Source: an uncultured Shewanella sp. (GTDB lineage: Bacteria > Pseudomonadota > Gammaproteobacteria > Enterobacterales > Shewanellaceae). From it: a stretch of DNA of 64,000 nt. The notes under the pieces are model-generated. The model was not told the origin of the DNA. It saw only the letters and a program-made list of their open reading frames with translations, and made no database searches. The position numbers and the translations under genes were made by a program. This document shows, in pieces, positions 9,232 through 17,057 of this stretch. The stretch covers positions 62,001-126,000 of the forward strand of contig NZ_CANMUW010000008.1 of the NCBI RefSeq assembly GCF_947501225.1, given 5' to 3'. The first letter of the stretch is position 1. Every line of letters begins with the position of its first letter.

Positions 9232-10272
9232 ATGAAGTTATGGCATCATCCACTATCGGAAAATGATATACGTCAATGCCTGCGTATTGCGACGGGGGCG
9301 AGTATAGGTTTTTTCCTGTGTAAGTTCTTTAACTGGAGTTACGGGGTTTTCTTTACTGTTACCCCCATCTTGCTTCTGGGGATGATCTCGAAAGTAACGG
9401 GAGATGCCGCTCGCCAGTGCCTGGCCTCTGCCGTAGTGTGTGGATTGGAGGTGGGAATATTAGGTGGTCTGTTTGGTTCAGCCCCGGCTCAGATGGCGAT
9501 CGTCGCCTTCCTGCTTTTTATCTATAAATTTGCCTGCATGTCAAAGGGGAGCCTGTTTCTTTTTGGTGCCAACGGTGTGTTGAGTTTGAGCATCATGCTC
9601 AACTTCGCCAGTTATCCTGCCACCGACCTTAATGAGCTGATCTTCACTAATCTTGGTGCCAGCTTCTTGAGCGTGATAATAGCCTTCGCAATGATGGTGT
9701 TGATACCGGATAGAGGATCTGATGAGAAAGCATCGGCACATGTTCAACCTAAGGCTAAAAGAGAAAACCAAACGCGTCATGAAGTGCTTATGGGGGCGAC
9801 TATTGCGACCATCTCTTTTCTAATGTTTCAGGTATTTGATTTAAGTGACTCCCTGTCGGCCCAGGCAACAAGTGTGCTGTTACTGTTTCCTATGCACTGG
9901 AACGGCACTCTGGGCTATGCAAGAAAGCGCGCCATGGGCACTATCTTAGGCGTCGCGGTGGGTTTGATTGCACAGGTTGTACTCTACAACTGGTCCGGAG
10001 AGTTGCTGTTAGTTCTGCCGGTTTTGTGGATAGGCCTGATGTTGTTCAGTTATGCCCATACTAAAGAGGGAGGGGGCTCAAGTGTGGGGTTCGGTGCCCT
10101 CACCACATTGGGGATCTTATTTGGACAAAATCTCGCGCCGGATAATGATCTCTTCTTCAGTGCATTGTATAGGGTCAGCAGCATTCTTTTCGCCATCGTC
10201 GTAACCCTGTTAATCTGTTACATCGTCCATAAATCACTCAACAGTTTCGCAGCCACGCGCTATGGGCAATAG
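9232..10272 (+). CDS. DUF2955 (FUSC-like) inner-membrane efflux protein
   Basis: 346 residues with two blocks of about five membrane helices (residues 20-160 and 185-335) separated by a charged loop (KASAHVQPKAKRENQTRHE), the layout of aromatic-acid exporters such as AaeB and fusaric-acid resistance proteins. It has an AGGAGG ribosome-binding site. DUF2955 proteins habitually pair with an HlyD-type adaptor, as here. Probable exporter of aromatic acids or xenobiotics; the substrate is unproven. Confidence 0.85.
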   Translation: MKLWHHPLSENDIRQCLRIATGASIGFFLCKFFNWSYGVFFTVTPILLLGMISKVTGDAARQCLASAVVCGLEVGILGGLFGSAPAQMAIVAFLLFIYKFACMSKGSLFLFGANGVLSLSIMLNFASYPATDLNELIFTNLGASFLSVIIAFAMMVLIPDRGSDEKASAHVQPKAKRENQTRHEVLMGATIATISFLMFQVFDLSDSLSAQATSVLLLFPMHWNGTLGYARKRAMGTILGVAVGLIAQVVLYNWSGELLLVLPVLWIGLMLFSYAHTKEGGGSSVGFGALTTLGILFGQNLAPDNDLFFSALYRVSSILFAIVVTLLICYIVHKSLNSFAATRYGQ

Positions 10273-10628
10273 ACAGCACAAGCTTCGACCGAGGATCAGG
10301 CGCCGTCGTGACTAATCTTTCGGCGCTGCCGGCTCTGTTGGTGGGAGAGTTCATGTGACCAGGCTCTCATCGCTGAGGAGTAAAAATGCATTTGCCGTTG
10401 GCATATGGGGAGACAATCTGGTTGAACTGCTATCAGTTTCTCCCGCTGGAAGTTTGTGCCGGGATCTGATTTAATGCTTCGGGTTGAATATATGGCTATG
10501 TTCTCTGAACGGAAAAGTACCCACTGGAGCCGAATCTGTTTTCTGTTAAAACATTCAGATCATTTGCCTGTCGCTATTTACCCGCAAGCTCGGGAGAGCG
10601 GGGGCAATCTAAGTTTACGCTGGCTGTC
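10273..10628. other. Intergenic region before the His-rich gene
   Basis: About 356 bp. A 62-codon plus-strand frame (10456-10644) lacks recognisable features. The frame of the His-rich gene is open back to 10509 without an ATG, GTG or TTG, so the true N-terminus of that gene may lie here. No clear operator or riboswitch was recognised. Confidence 0.4.
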
Positions 10629-11090
10629 TTGCTGGTGGTCTTGATGTGCCAGATGTTAGCAACAGGGACTGCATTTTCTGTTCAATATCCCGGTGGTGAG
10701 CACCCTATGGGGGTCGCGTTGAGCCATCATCACGTTCATGGTACTAGTCATAGTGTGAGTGACGGGGCAGATCAAGCCACACTCTCTGTCGGGGAGCATA
10801 AGGCCCATGGCCATGGCGCGTTCAATGCCACCGAACCTGTAAACGGCTCACCATATTTACAGCCGGATCAGGCTTCAAATCTTTATTCTACTGAGGTAGC
10901 CGGTTCGGCAACTGCGTCAGACGCTCCGGAAGCGGAACATGAACATGCGAACCACTCCCACACCCCATCACATCCCCCTGTAGACGCCATTTTTAAGGCT
11001 GAATTTTTTCAGTCTGATACGCTTATCGACCATGATATCTCATACCTGAATTTAGGTTACGCACCGCCTATACCTCCTCCATATTCATAG
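10629..11090 (+). CDS. Secreted histidine-rich protein, probable metal binder
   Basis: At least 153 residues. The N-terminus is hydrophobic (LLVVLMCQMLATGTAFS, signal-peptide-like). The mature part is full of histidine clusters (SHHHVHGTSH, EHKAHGHG, EAEHEHANHSHTPSHPP) and ends PPIPPPYS. The first usual start codon is TTG 10629, which leaves no basic n-region; the frame upstream encodes KTFRS...QSKFTLAV, which would complete a normal signal peptide, so a non-standard start or a small sequence change is possible. It precedes a HupE/UreJ gene. Such His-rich exported proteins commonly accompany Ni, Co or Zn importers, so periplasmic metal capture or buffering is the likely role (inference). Confidence 0.65.
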   Translation: MLVVLMCQMLATGTAFSVQYPGGEHPMGVALSHHHVHGTSHSVSDGADQATLSVGEHKAHGHGAFNATEPVNGSPYLQPDQASNLYSTEVAGSATASDAPEAEHEHANHSHTPSHPPVDAIFKAEFFQSDTLIDHDISYLNLGYAPPIPPPYS

Positions 11091-11227
11091 TTCTCTCTTT
11101 AGGCGAGCAGCACGCTCGTCGGATCAAGCTGTAAGGAGATGACGGGGAACGATTATGTCTCCCCGTGTCCTGCATTCATGGGTTAGTCCTTTCTACGGAT
11201 TAACACCCAGATTTTGGAGTATGTGTA

Positions 11228-11923
11228 ATGAGCCGTTTTCTGGCAAATACCATCAAGTTATTGGTGGTTTTCTCTGGGGTTATCGCCTCGTTTTCTCTAT
11301 CCGCCCACGGCGTCGATGGAGACACCAGGCAGTTTTTAACCCTGAACCAAGGGGTGTCGATTCTGCCCTTTATCTATATCGGAGCCAAACATATGGTGAC
11401 CGGATATGATCACCTGCTGTTTCTTGTCGGAGTGATCTTCTTCCTCTTCCGGGGCAAGGATGTGTTGCTGTATGTCAGCCTGTTTACCATAGGCCACAGC
11501 ATCACACTCCTGTTCGGTGTGTTGAGCGACATTCAGGTCAATGCCTATCTTATCGATGCCATCATAGGTTTTTCGATCGTATATAAGGGGTTCGACAATT
11601 TAGGCGGCTTTAGACGGGTGTTTGGTTTTCAGCCCGATACCCGAATGGCGGTGATGATCTTTGGCCTGTTTCATGGGTTCGGCCTGGCCACCAAGATTCA
11701 GGAGTTTAACCTTCCTCAAGAGGGCTTAGTGCCCAATATTCTGGCATTTAATGTCGGGGTGGAGTTGGGGCAGTTTCTGGCACTGGGTATCGTGCTTATC
11801 CTGATGAGTTTCTGGCGCCGGCACAGGAGTTACCTTAAGTTCTCAGCCACAGCCAACACCCTGTTGATGAGTGCAGGCATGATGTTGGTGGGCTTTCAGT
11901 TAACGGGATATTTTACCGGTTGA
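11228..11923 (+). CDS. HupE/UreJ-family membrane protein
   Basis: 231 residues with a signal-like N-terminus and about six further membrane helices. HupE signature regions are present: 'GAKHMVTGYDHLLFLVGVIFF', 'FTIGHSITLLFG' and 'IFGLFHGFGLATKI', with His/Asp residues thought to bind nickel or cobalt. HupE/UreJ proteins are secondary Ni or Co permeases. It lies between a His-rich secreted protein and an anchored periplasmic protein, and faces the hypB/hypA genes, consistent with nickel supply. The substrate metal is inferred. Confidence 0.88.
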   Translation: MSRFLANTIKLLVVFSGVIASFSLSAHGVDGDTRQFLTLNQGVSILPFIYIGAKHMVTGYDHLLFLVGVIFFLFRGKDVLLYVSLFTIGHSITLLFGVLSDIQVNAYLIDAIIGFSIVYKGFDNLGGFRRVFGFQPDTRMAVMIFGLFHGFGLATKIQEFNLPQEGLVPNILAFNVGVELGQFLALGIVLILMSFWRRHRSYLKFSATANTLLMSAGMMLVGFQLTGYFTG

Positions 11924-12018
11924 TACGTTGAGTTGAAGCCGTTAATCACGCCACTACATCAAACTGCCAGTCAGAAACAGATGAATAAATTACGCTCATC
12001 ATGGGCGAAGGAATAAAT

Positions 12019-12702
12019 ATGACAACGAAAAATCTTAAGACTGACCCGAGTAATAACTCCATTGATAACAGTGAGATTGAAACTGTTAACGGGATCCCTG
12101 TTCACTCGACTACCAGCCTGATCAAGGCAAGTATCGTGGCCGTCGCAATCGCCTCTGTCGTGTTTGTCACGGCAATACTACCCGCCGAGTTCAATATCGA
12201 TCCCACAGGGCTGGGTAAGCTCTCCGGATTGACTAAACTGGCTCAGGCCGCTCCGTCAGGGGGGGAGCCTGATCTTGCTGAGATCACAGATGTGAAGCAA
12301 GAGACGGTTATCGCATTCGGGCAGGGGAGAGAGCTTGCCGACGCGCCTTCAGTGGCAGAGATAACACAAAAGCGTCAGACCCCCGGGGTGAGAAGTGATA
12401 CGGTGAAGATCGATATTCCAGCAGGCAAGGGGCTTGAGTATAAGTTATTGATGGATGAGTTTACTCATCTGGAGTATGAGTGGAGCACCGGAGGTGAGGC
12501 GCTCTATTTTGACTTCCACGGTGAGCCTCAGGGGGACACAACCGGCTATTTCGAGAGTTTTTCCATCACTACGTCAGATAAGATGAAGGGCTCGCTTACC
12601 ACGCCTTTCGCCGGTTCTCACGGTTGGTATTGGAAGAATAAAACAGATGCCGCGATTACCGTAACCCTGTCGATGAAGGGAGATTACACCATAAAGGGTT
12701 AG
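12019..12702 (+). CDS. Membrane-anchored periplasmic protein linked to HupE
   Basis: 227 residues from ATG 12019, chosen for the AAGGA at 12008-12012; an in-frame ATG at 12001 would add six residues. Residues about 35-57 form one membrane helix (SIVAVAIASVVFVTAILPAEF); the C-terminal 110 residues form a periplasmic beta-rich domain with 'LEYEWSTGGEALYFDFHGEP' and 'GSHGWYWKNKTDAAITVTL'. Such proteins are often called 'transmembrane anchor protein' and sit next to HupE genes. It probably forms an operon with the HupE gene (95 bp gap). Function not known; a partner of the metal importer is plausible. Confidence 0.75.
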   Translation: MTTKNLKTDPSNNSIDNSEIETVNGIPVHSTTSLIKASIVAVAIASVVFVTAILPAEFNIDPTGLGKLSGLTKLAQAAPSGGEPDLAEITDVKQETVIAFGQGRELADAPSVAEITQKRQTPGVRSDTVKIDIPAGKGLEYKLLMDEFTHLEYEWSTGGEALYFDFHGEPQGDTTGYFESFSITTSDKMKGSLTTPFAGSHGWYWKNKTDAAITVTLSMKGDYTIKG

Positions 12703-12723
12703 CTGAACCGGTAACTATATGGG

Positions 12724-12744
12724 CGCACCGGTTGCGGTGCGTTT
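12724..12744 (+). terminator. Hairpin terminator after the anchored protein gene
   Basis: Stem CGCACCG / CGGTGCG with a GTTG loop and a short TTT tail, 22 bp after the stop codon. Confidence 0.6.
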
Positions 12745-12751
12745 CCCGATA

Positions 12752-12779
12752 AGATCATCGCGCTACTGCGCGATGATCT
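12752..12779. terminator. 12-bp perfect hairpin at the end of hypA
   Basis: AGATCATCGCGC / GCGCGATGATCT with a 4-base loop. It overlaps the last codons of hypA and lies between convergent units, so it may stop transcription from both sides. Neither flank has a long T-run. Confidence 0.5.
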
Positions 12780-13104
12780 CTTTAACAATAAACTCCTTGC
12801 CACTGAGTAGTCCCCACTCTTCAGCTTCACATCCTGGACATCTGGAGTGGTTTTCAAGGATATTAAATACCTGATGACAGGCCTTGCAGAGTGCGTTAGC
12901 GGGTAAGACTTCGATCTCTAGTCTGGTTTTTTCCAGTATCGTGCCATCGACTGCCGCCGGGTAGCAAGCCTGGATATATTCAGGGATCATGGATGACAGC
13001 TGGCCAATCTGCAGCACTATGGTATCCACGCTCTGCAGCTGGTTTTTTTCGGCCACCTTAATCACTGTCTTAACAACTTCGATGACTACACCCAGTTCAT
13101 GCAT
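12763..13104 (-). CDS. hypA: Hydrogenase/urease nickel-insertion protein HypA
   Basis: 113 residues starting MHELG, where His2 is the conserved nickel ligand; the start at 13104 has AAGGA upstream, so the longer in-frame extension to 13182 is rejected. The zinc site is two CxxC motifs, CKAC and CPGC, spaced as in HypA. HypA delivers nickel to [NiFe]-hydrogenase large subunits together with HypB. It is the last gene of hypB-oxidoreductase-hypA. No hydrogenase structural gene or hypCDEF is in the window, so its client is unknown here. Confidence 0.92.
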   Translation of the reverse strand: MHELGVVIEVVKTVIKVAEKNQLQSVDTIVLQIGQLSSMIPEYIQACYPAAVDGTILEKTRLEIEVLPANALCKACHQVFNILENHSRCPGCEAEEWGLLSGKEFIVKEIIAQ

Positions 13105-13185
13105 AACAACATCCTTTATCGGGGGAGAGATACCTGACTGTGATAGCCGGGACAATCTGGCACTCCCGGCTGTCACAGGCATAAG

Positions 13186-15873
13186 TTAGTCGGTCATCAT
13201 GGCTTTAATGCGCTTGATGGGGGTCTTCATCGCAATCCTGACCTTACGTTTGAGCGCATGTTTTATGATCACCTTCTTCACGGTGTGAAGATCGGCGCCA
13301 TCTGCATCATAGGCTCTGACCAGAGATATGGCATCGAATTGGCACTTGGTGGTACAGGCACCGCAACCGATACACATAAACTCATCGGCAACGGCAACAC
13401 CACATCCCAGGCAACGCTCGGTCTCCTGTTGTACCTGCTTTTGAGTGAAGGTTCCCCTCAGATCCCTGAAGGTCTGCCTGGATGCTTTACCGTCGACCTG
13501 AGCGAGGGTCTGCCTCGGGGCTGTATCGAAGCCGTCCAGCGATAGTTGTTCTTTGTCGAATGAGCGGTAATCCCGCTTAATACGGCCAAGTATCAGGCTC
13601 TGTCCCTGCTGCACGTAGCGATGTATCGATATGGCGCCCTCTTTACCCTGGGCTATCGCATCTATGGCAAACTTAGGGCCGGTTAACACATCACCGCCGA
13701 CAAAGATGTCCTTTTCACTGGTCTGGAAGGTATCGGGATCGGCCTGAACGGTCAGATTGGGATTAAGCTTCAGCGCTGTGCCGGACAGTAAGTTGCCCCA
13801 GTCGATTGCCTGCCCCACCGAGATCAGCAGGTGATCGGCCTCTACCAAAGTGGTGGTCTTGTCATCGAAACGGGGAGAAAAGTTACCCTGTTCATCGAAT
13901 ACCGACAGACACTTGGCAAAGGCGACACCACTGAGGCGGCCTTCGTGAGTGATGATGCGTGTCGGCCCCCAGCAGTTGTTGATAGAGATCCCCTCGCTAA
14001 TCGCCTCTTCGATCTCTTCGATATGGGCGGGCATCTGCTCCAGGCTCTCCAGCGTAAATAGATCGACGGTGCCGGTACCGATGCGGGTCGCGGTCCTGGC
14101 GACATCGATAGCGACATTTCCGCCGCCGATCACGACGACCTTTCCTTCGAGCTCTTTGGTTTCAGCCAGATTGACCCTGCGCAGAAAGTCGACCCCGGTC
14201 ATGACCCCTTCGGCTTTTTCTCCCGCAAGGCCTAAGCGTCTGCCTGACTGCGCGCCTATGGCGAGATAGAAGGCTTTGTAATCTTGGGTTCGTAACTCGT
14301 CGAGGCTGATGTCTTTACCCACTTCGACGCCACACCTGAAGCTGACACCAAGGGCTTTTAACACCTCAATTTCGGCATTGATCACCTCTTTTTCCAGTCG
14401 GTAAGATGGGATCCCTAAAGTTAACATACCGCCCAGTGAACTCTGCTTTTCAAATACAGTGACCCTGTAGCCCTCTACTGCCAAAAAGTAAGCGCAGGAA
14501 AGTCCGGCGGGTCCACTACCGATAACGGCAATCTTCTTGTCATAACTGTGCTTAATTTCCGGGATAAAGCGAGTTTTAGCATCGAGATCCTGTTGGGCGA
14601 TAAACTTCTTTATCTCGTCGATGGCGACAGGGTTATCTATGTCGCCACGGGTACAATCGGACTCACATTTTTTCGGACAGATACGCCCACATACGGCTGG
14701 GAAGGGGTTCTCTCGTTTAATCAGTTCGAGAGCCTCACGGTATCTCCCTTGAGCCGCTAGCTTGATATATCCCTGAATGCCGATGTGAGCCGGACATTCG
14801 GCCTTACAAGGGCTGGATCCACTGTCCATTACTACCTGCTTGTTGGTGCGATAATCAGGGTTCCACTTGTCCGGACCCCAGTGGGTGTCGTGGGGCAGTT
14901 CACGCTCAGGTGTTTTAGCCGGTGTTGCGCTGCACAGTTTCTGACCTAACTTCAGGGCGTTGGTCGGGCAGACCTCGACACATTCACCACAAGCCACGCA
15001 CTGCTCAGCGTCGACGTCGACGACATAGTTGGAGCGAACCATGTCCGGATTCTGCCACATGCCGGCGAGGCGGAGCGCAAAACAGCCACAGCCACAGCAG
15101 TTGCAGATGGCATGAGTCTCTCCGGAGCCGTCAAAGTTAGGCATGCTATGCATCAAGCCATTTTCTTCCGCTTTTCTGATAACCTCAAACGCCTCTTCGC
15201 GGCTTATCTTGCGGCCCCGGCCGGTACGAATATAGTATTCGGCGGCATGCCCCATCTGAATACACATATCCTCTTTGAGGTGGCCACACCCTTCGCCCAT
15301 AGCTTCCCGCGATGTGCGGCAGGCACAATCGGATAGAGAGAACAGTGTGTTGTCATTGAGGTATTTGGACACCTCTTCATAGGAGGCGCTGCGGGTCTCC
15401 CCATCGATAGCGGTTTGAATAGGGATCACGCGCATCGGTCCGGAACCAACCGGAATATTTCCTGCAGCGAGCGGCCCCTTTTTCTTGCCAAAAGCATCGA
15501 AGGCGGCACCGAGTTGGGGGAATTTCTGTATCAGGGCTTTGTTGTTGACGATCATCTCCATATGACCCGGCACCCAGACATCTATCCAGTATTTATCTAT
15601 GCCATCGATCTCGTTGACGAAGGCTGCACCCACCATGGCAACTTCCCAAAGCAGCTCGGCAGTTTCCTCTTCAGATCTGCCACACTTCTGTGCGACCTCC
15701 TTTGCACTGAGGGGGTTACGTAAACCCAGACAAAGTGCCACCTCGGCCATCGGCTCGGTAAGTATGGGCTCCAGGATCTGATACTCGGGATCCTCCGGCG
15801 TTATTTCGCTTCTCGAACCTCGTTTCGTTCTGCTGATCTTATTGGCGAGATCTAATACTCTTTCTTTTACCAT
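13186..15873 (-). CDS. Multi-domain Fe-S/FAD/NAD(P) oxidoreductase, GltD-like, between hypB and hypA
   Basis: 895 residues. Residues about 40-95 look like a small winged-helix region. Residues 180-265 hold an unusual Cys cluster (C183, C185, C196, C204 and the string CNCCGCGC at 257-264). A ferredoxin motif follows at 292-302 (CVACGECVEVCP). Residues 350-430 form the DPYD/GltD-type Fe-S domain (PCKAECP, CGRICPKKCESDC). Then come an FAD site (IGSGPAGLSC at 451) and an NAD(P) site (VIGGGNVAIDVA at 581). The C-terminus has more cluster ligands (C821, C824, and CIGCGACTTKC at 834-844). It should move electrons between NAD(P)H and a low-potential acceptor, like glutamate synthase small subunits or NfnB. 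Neighbouring hypB and hypA suggest a link to a nickel enzyme; this is inference. The start has CGGAG upstream. Confidence 0.85.
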   Translation of the reverse strand: MVKERVLDLANKISRTKRGSRSEITPEDPEYQILEPILTEPMAEVALCLGLRNPLSAKEVAQKCGRSEEETAELLWEVAMVGAAFVNEIDGIDKYWIDVWVPGHMEMIVNNKALIQKFPQLGAAFDAFGKKKGPLAAGNIPVGSGPMRVIPIQTAIDGETRSASYEEVSKYLNDNTLFSLSDCACRTSREAMGEGCGHLKEDMCIQMGHAAEYYIRTGRGRKISREEAFEVIRKAEENGLMHSMPNFDGSGETHAICNCCGCGCFALRLAGMWQNPDMVRSNYVVDVDAEQCVACGECVEVCPTNALKLGQKLCSATPAKTPERELPHDTHWGPDKWNPDYRTNKQVVMDSGSSPCKAECPAHIGIQGYIKLAAQGRYREALELIKRENPFPAVCGRICPKKCESDCTRGDIDNPVAIDEIKKFIAQQDLDAKTRFIPEIKHSYDKKIAVIGSGPAGLSCAYFLAVEGYRVTVFEKQSSLGGMLTLGIPSYRLEKEVINAEIEVLKALGVSFRCGVEVGKDISLDELRTQDYKAFYLAIGAQSGRRLGLAGEKAEGVMTGVDFLRRVNLAETKELEGKVVVIGGGNVAIDVARTATRIGTGTVDLFTLESLEQMPAHIEEIEEAISEGISINNCWGPTRIITHEGRLSGVAFAKCLSVFDEQGNFSPRFDDKTTTLVEADHLLISVGQAIDWGNLLSGTALKLNPNLTVQADPDTFQTSEKDIFVGGDVLTGPKFAIDAIAQGKEGAISIHRYVQQGQSLILGRIKRDYRSFDKEQLSLDGFDTAPRQTLAQVDGKASRQTFRDLRGTFTQKQVQQETERCLGCGVAVADEFMCIGCGACTTKCQFDAISLVRAYDADGADLHTVKKVIIKHALKRKVRIAMKTPIKRIKAMMTD

Positions 15874-15935
15874 GCTGCTGGCTCCGGGGTAAACGGCTAC
15901 ATCTTATAGTTGATTAAATCTGGACTTGAATTCAG

Positions 15936-16607
15936 TTATGTCTGATTCCAGACTCTGACCTGGTTGCGAAGCCAATCGGCCCACAGCTCAACTCCCTGAC
16001 CGGTTTTGGCCGAGATAGGGATGATAGTGATATTGGGGTTGAGTTTTCTGGCCCGCGCTTTAACCGCTTCGATATCGAAATCGAAAACGCCAATAGTATC
16101 TATCTTGTTGATTAGCAATACATCGACCAGAGAGAACATCAACGGGTACTTCAGGGGTTTATCATCGCCTTCGGGCACACTCAGAATCATGGCATTTTTG
16201 GCCGCGCCGGTATCAAACTCGGCAGGACAGACTAAGTTGCCTACATTTTCCAATATGGCCAGATCTAAATTATCTGTGTTCAGTCCTGTCAGTCCCTGTC
16301 TGGTCATATCGGCATCGAGATGGCACATGCCTCCGGTGTGAAGTTGAATCACCCGGGTCCCCGTTTGGGCAATGGTGTGGGCATCGACATCTGAATCAAT
16401 ATCCGCTTCCATGATACCGATGTTCATCTCACCTTTGAGGGTTTCGATGGTACTCACTAAGGTGGTGGTTTTCCCCGACCCCGGTGATGACATAAGGTTA
16501 AGCAGAAACACCTTCTCCCTTTTCATCTCGTCTCTTAGCAGGTCGGCCTGAATGTTGTTGTTTTCAAAGATACTCTCTTTGATTTCTAGGGTTTTGAATG
16601 TGTCCAT
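15936..16607 (-). CDS. hypB: Hydrogenase nickel-incorporation GTPase HypB
   Basis: 223 residues of the SIMIBI GTPase family. The P-loop SSPGSGKTT is near residue 41, the metal-binding 'GGMCHLDADM' lies near 93, 'ENVGNLVCPAEFD' is the G3-region signature and 'INKID' the guanine-specificity motif. It lacks the His-rich N-terminal tail that some HypB proteins use for nickel storage. HypB hydrolyses GTP while loading nickel with HypA. The start is fixed by AGGAG. It is the first gene of the three-gene minus-strand unit. Confidence 0.95.
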   Translation of the reverse strand: MDTFKTLEIKESIFENNNIQADLLRDEMKREKVFLLNLMSSPGSGKTTTLVSTIETLKGEMNIGIMEADIDSDVDAHTIAQTGTRVIQLHTGGMCHLDADMTRQGLTGLNTDNLDLAILENVGNLVCPAEFDTGAAKNAMILSVPEGDDKPLKYPLMFSLVDVLLINKIDTIGVFDFDIEAVKARARKLNPNITIIPISAKTGQGVELWADWLRNQVRVWNQT

Positions 16608-17057
16608 AACTACTCCTGATCTGAATTCTGACCAATGGGCCGGACTTAATCCGCTCCAGTTTCCTGCCGCGCTAAAAATCTAATAGGGAGGTGAAAACCG
16701 ATCTACCCTTGGTTTAGAGTATTTGCTCTATTTATGTTGCTAATTTACGTTTTTTGCTGCCATTTTGTTGTGATAACTCTCTCAAAAAACAAGTGCTGGC
16801 CTTATATTCGAGCTGTTAATACAAAGGTTACTGAAAAATAAAGAAAAATAGTGAAAGGGCTTTTTGTTGTTTAATACCAGAGTGAATTTACTAAAATGGT
16901 GTGGCTGGCTTATCTGGCCGAGACAATGGCCGGTATTGGCGGGAGTCAACACAGGATTAACAGCTCGACTGCTTATGACAACTCTTGTCAGCTAACTGCT
17001 TAATGGCTCAATAACTTTCAATTACCCCATATATATCCATACTAAAAGTAGGCCGAT
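16608..17057. other. Divergent promoter region between hypB and the diguanylate cyclase gene
   Basis: About 450 AT-rich bp without a gene. A partial CRP/FNR-like element TGTGATAACTCTCTCA lies near 16774-16789 (second half imperfect). No clear sigma-54 promoter was found. Confidence 0.4.

Noticed and set aside
10456..10644. 62-codon plus-strand frame before the His-rich gene
   Set aside because: No domain or coding character; kept only as a possible source of a frameshifted N-terminus.
13105..13182. 26-residue N-terminal extension of HypA
   Set aside because: HypA must begin Met-His for nickel binding, and the ATG at 13104 has a good ribosome-binding site.
13258..15781. Many long frames antisense to the large oxidoreductase
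   Set aside because: They are by-products of its GC-rich codons; none has a recognisable domain or a good start.
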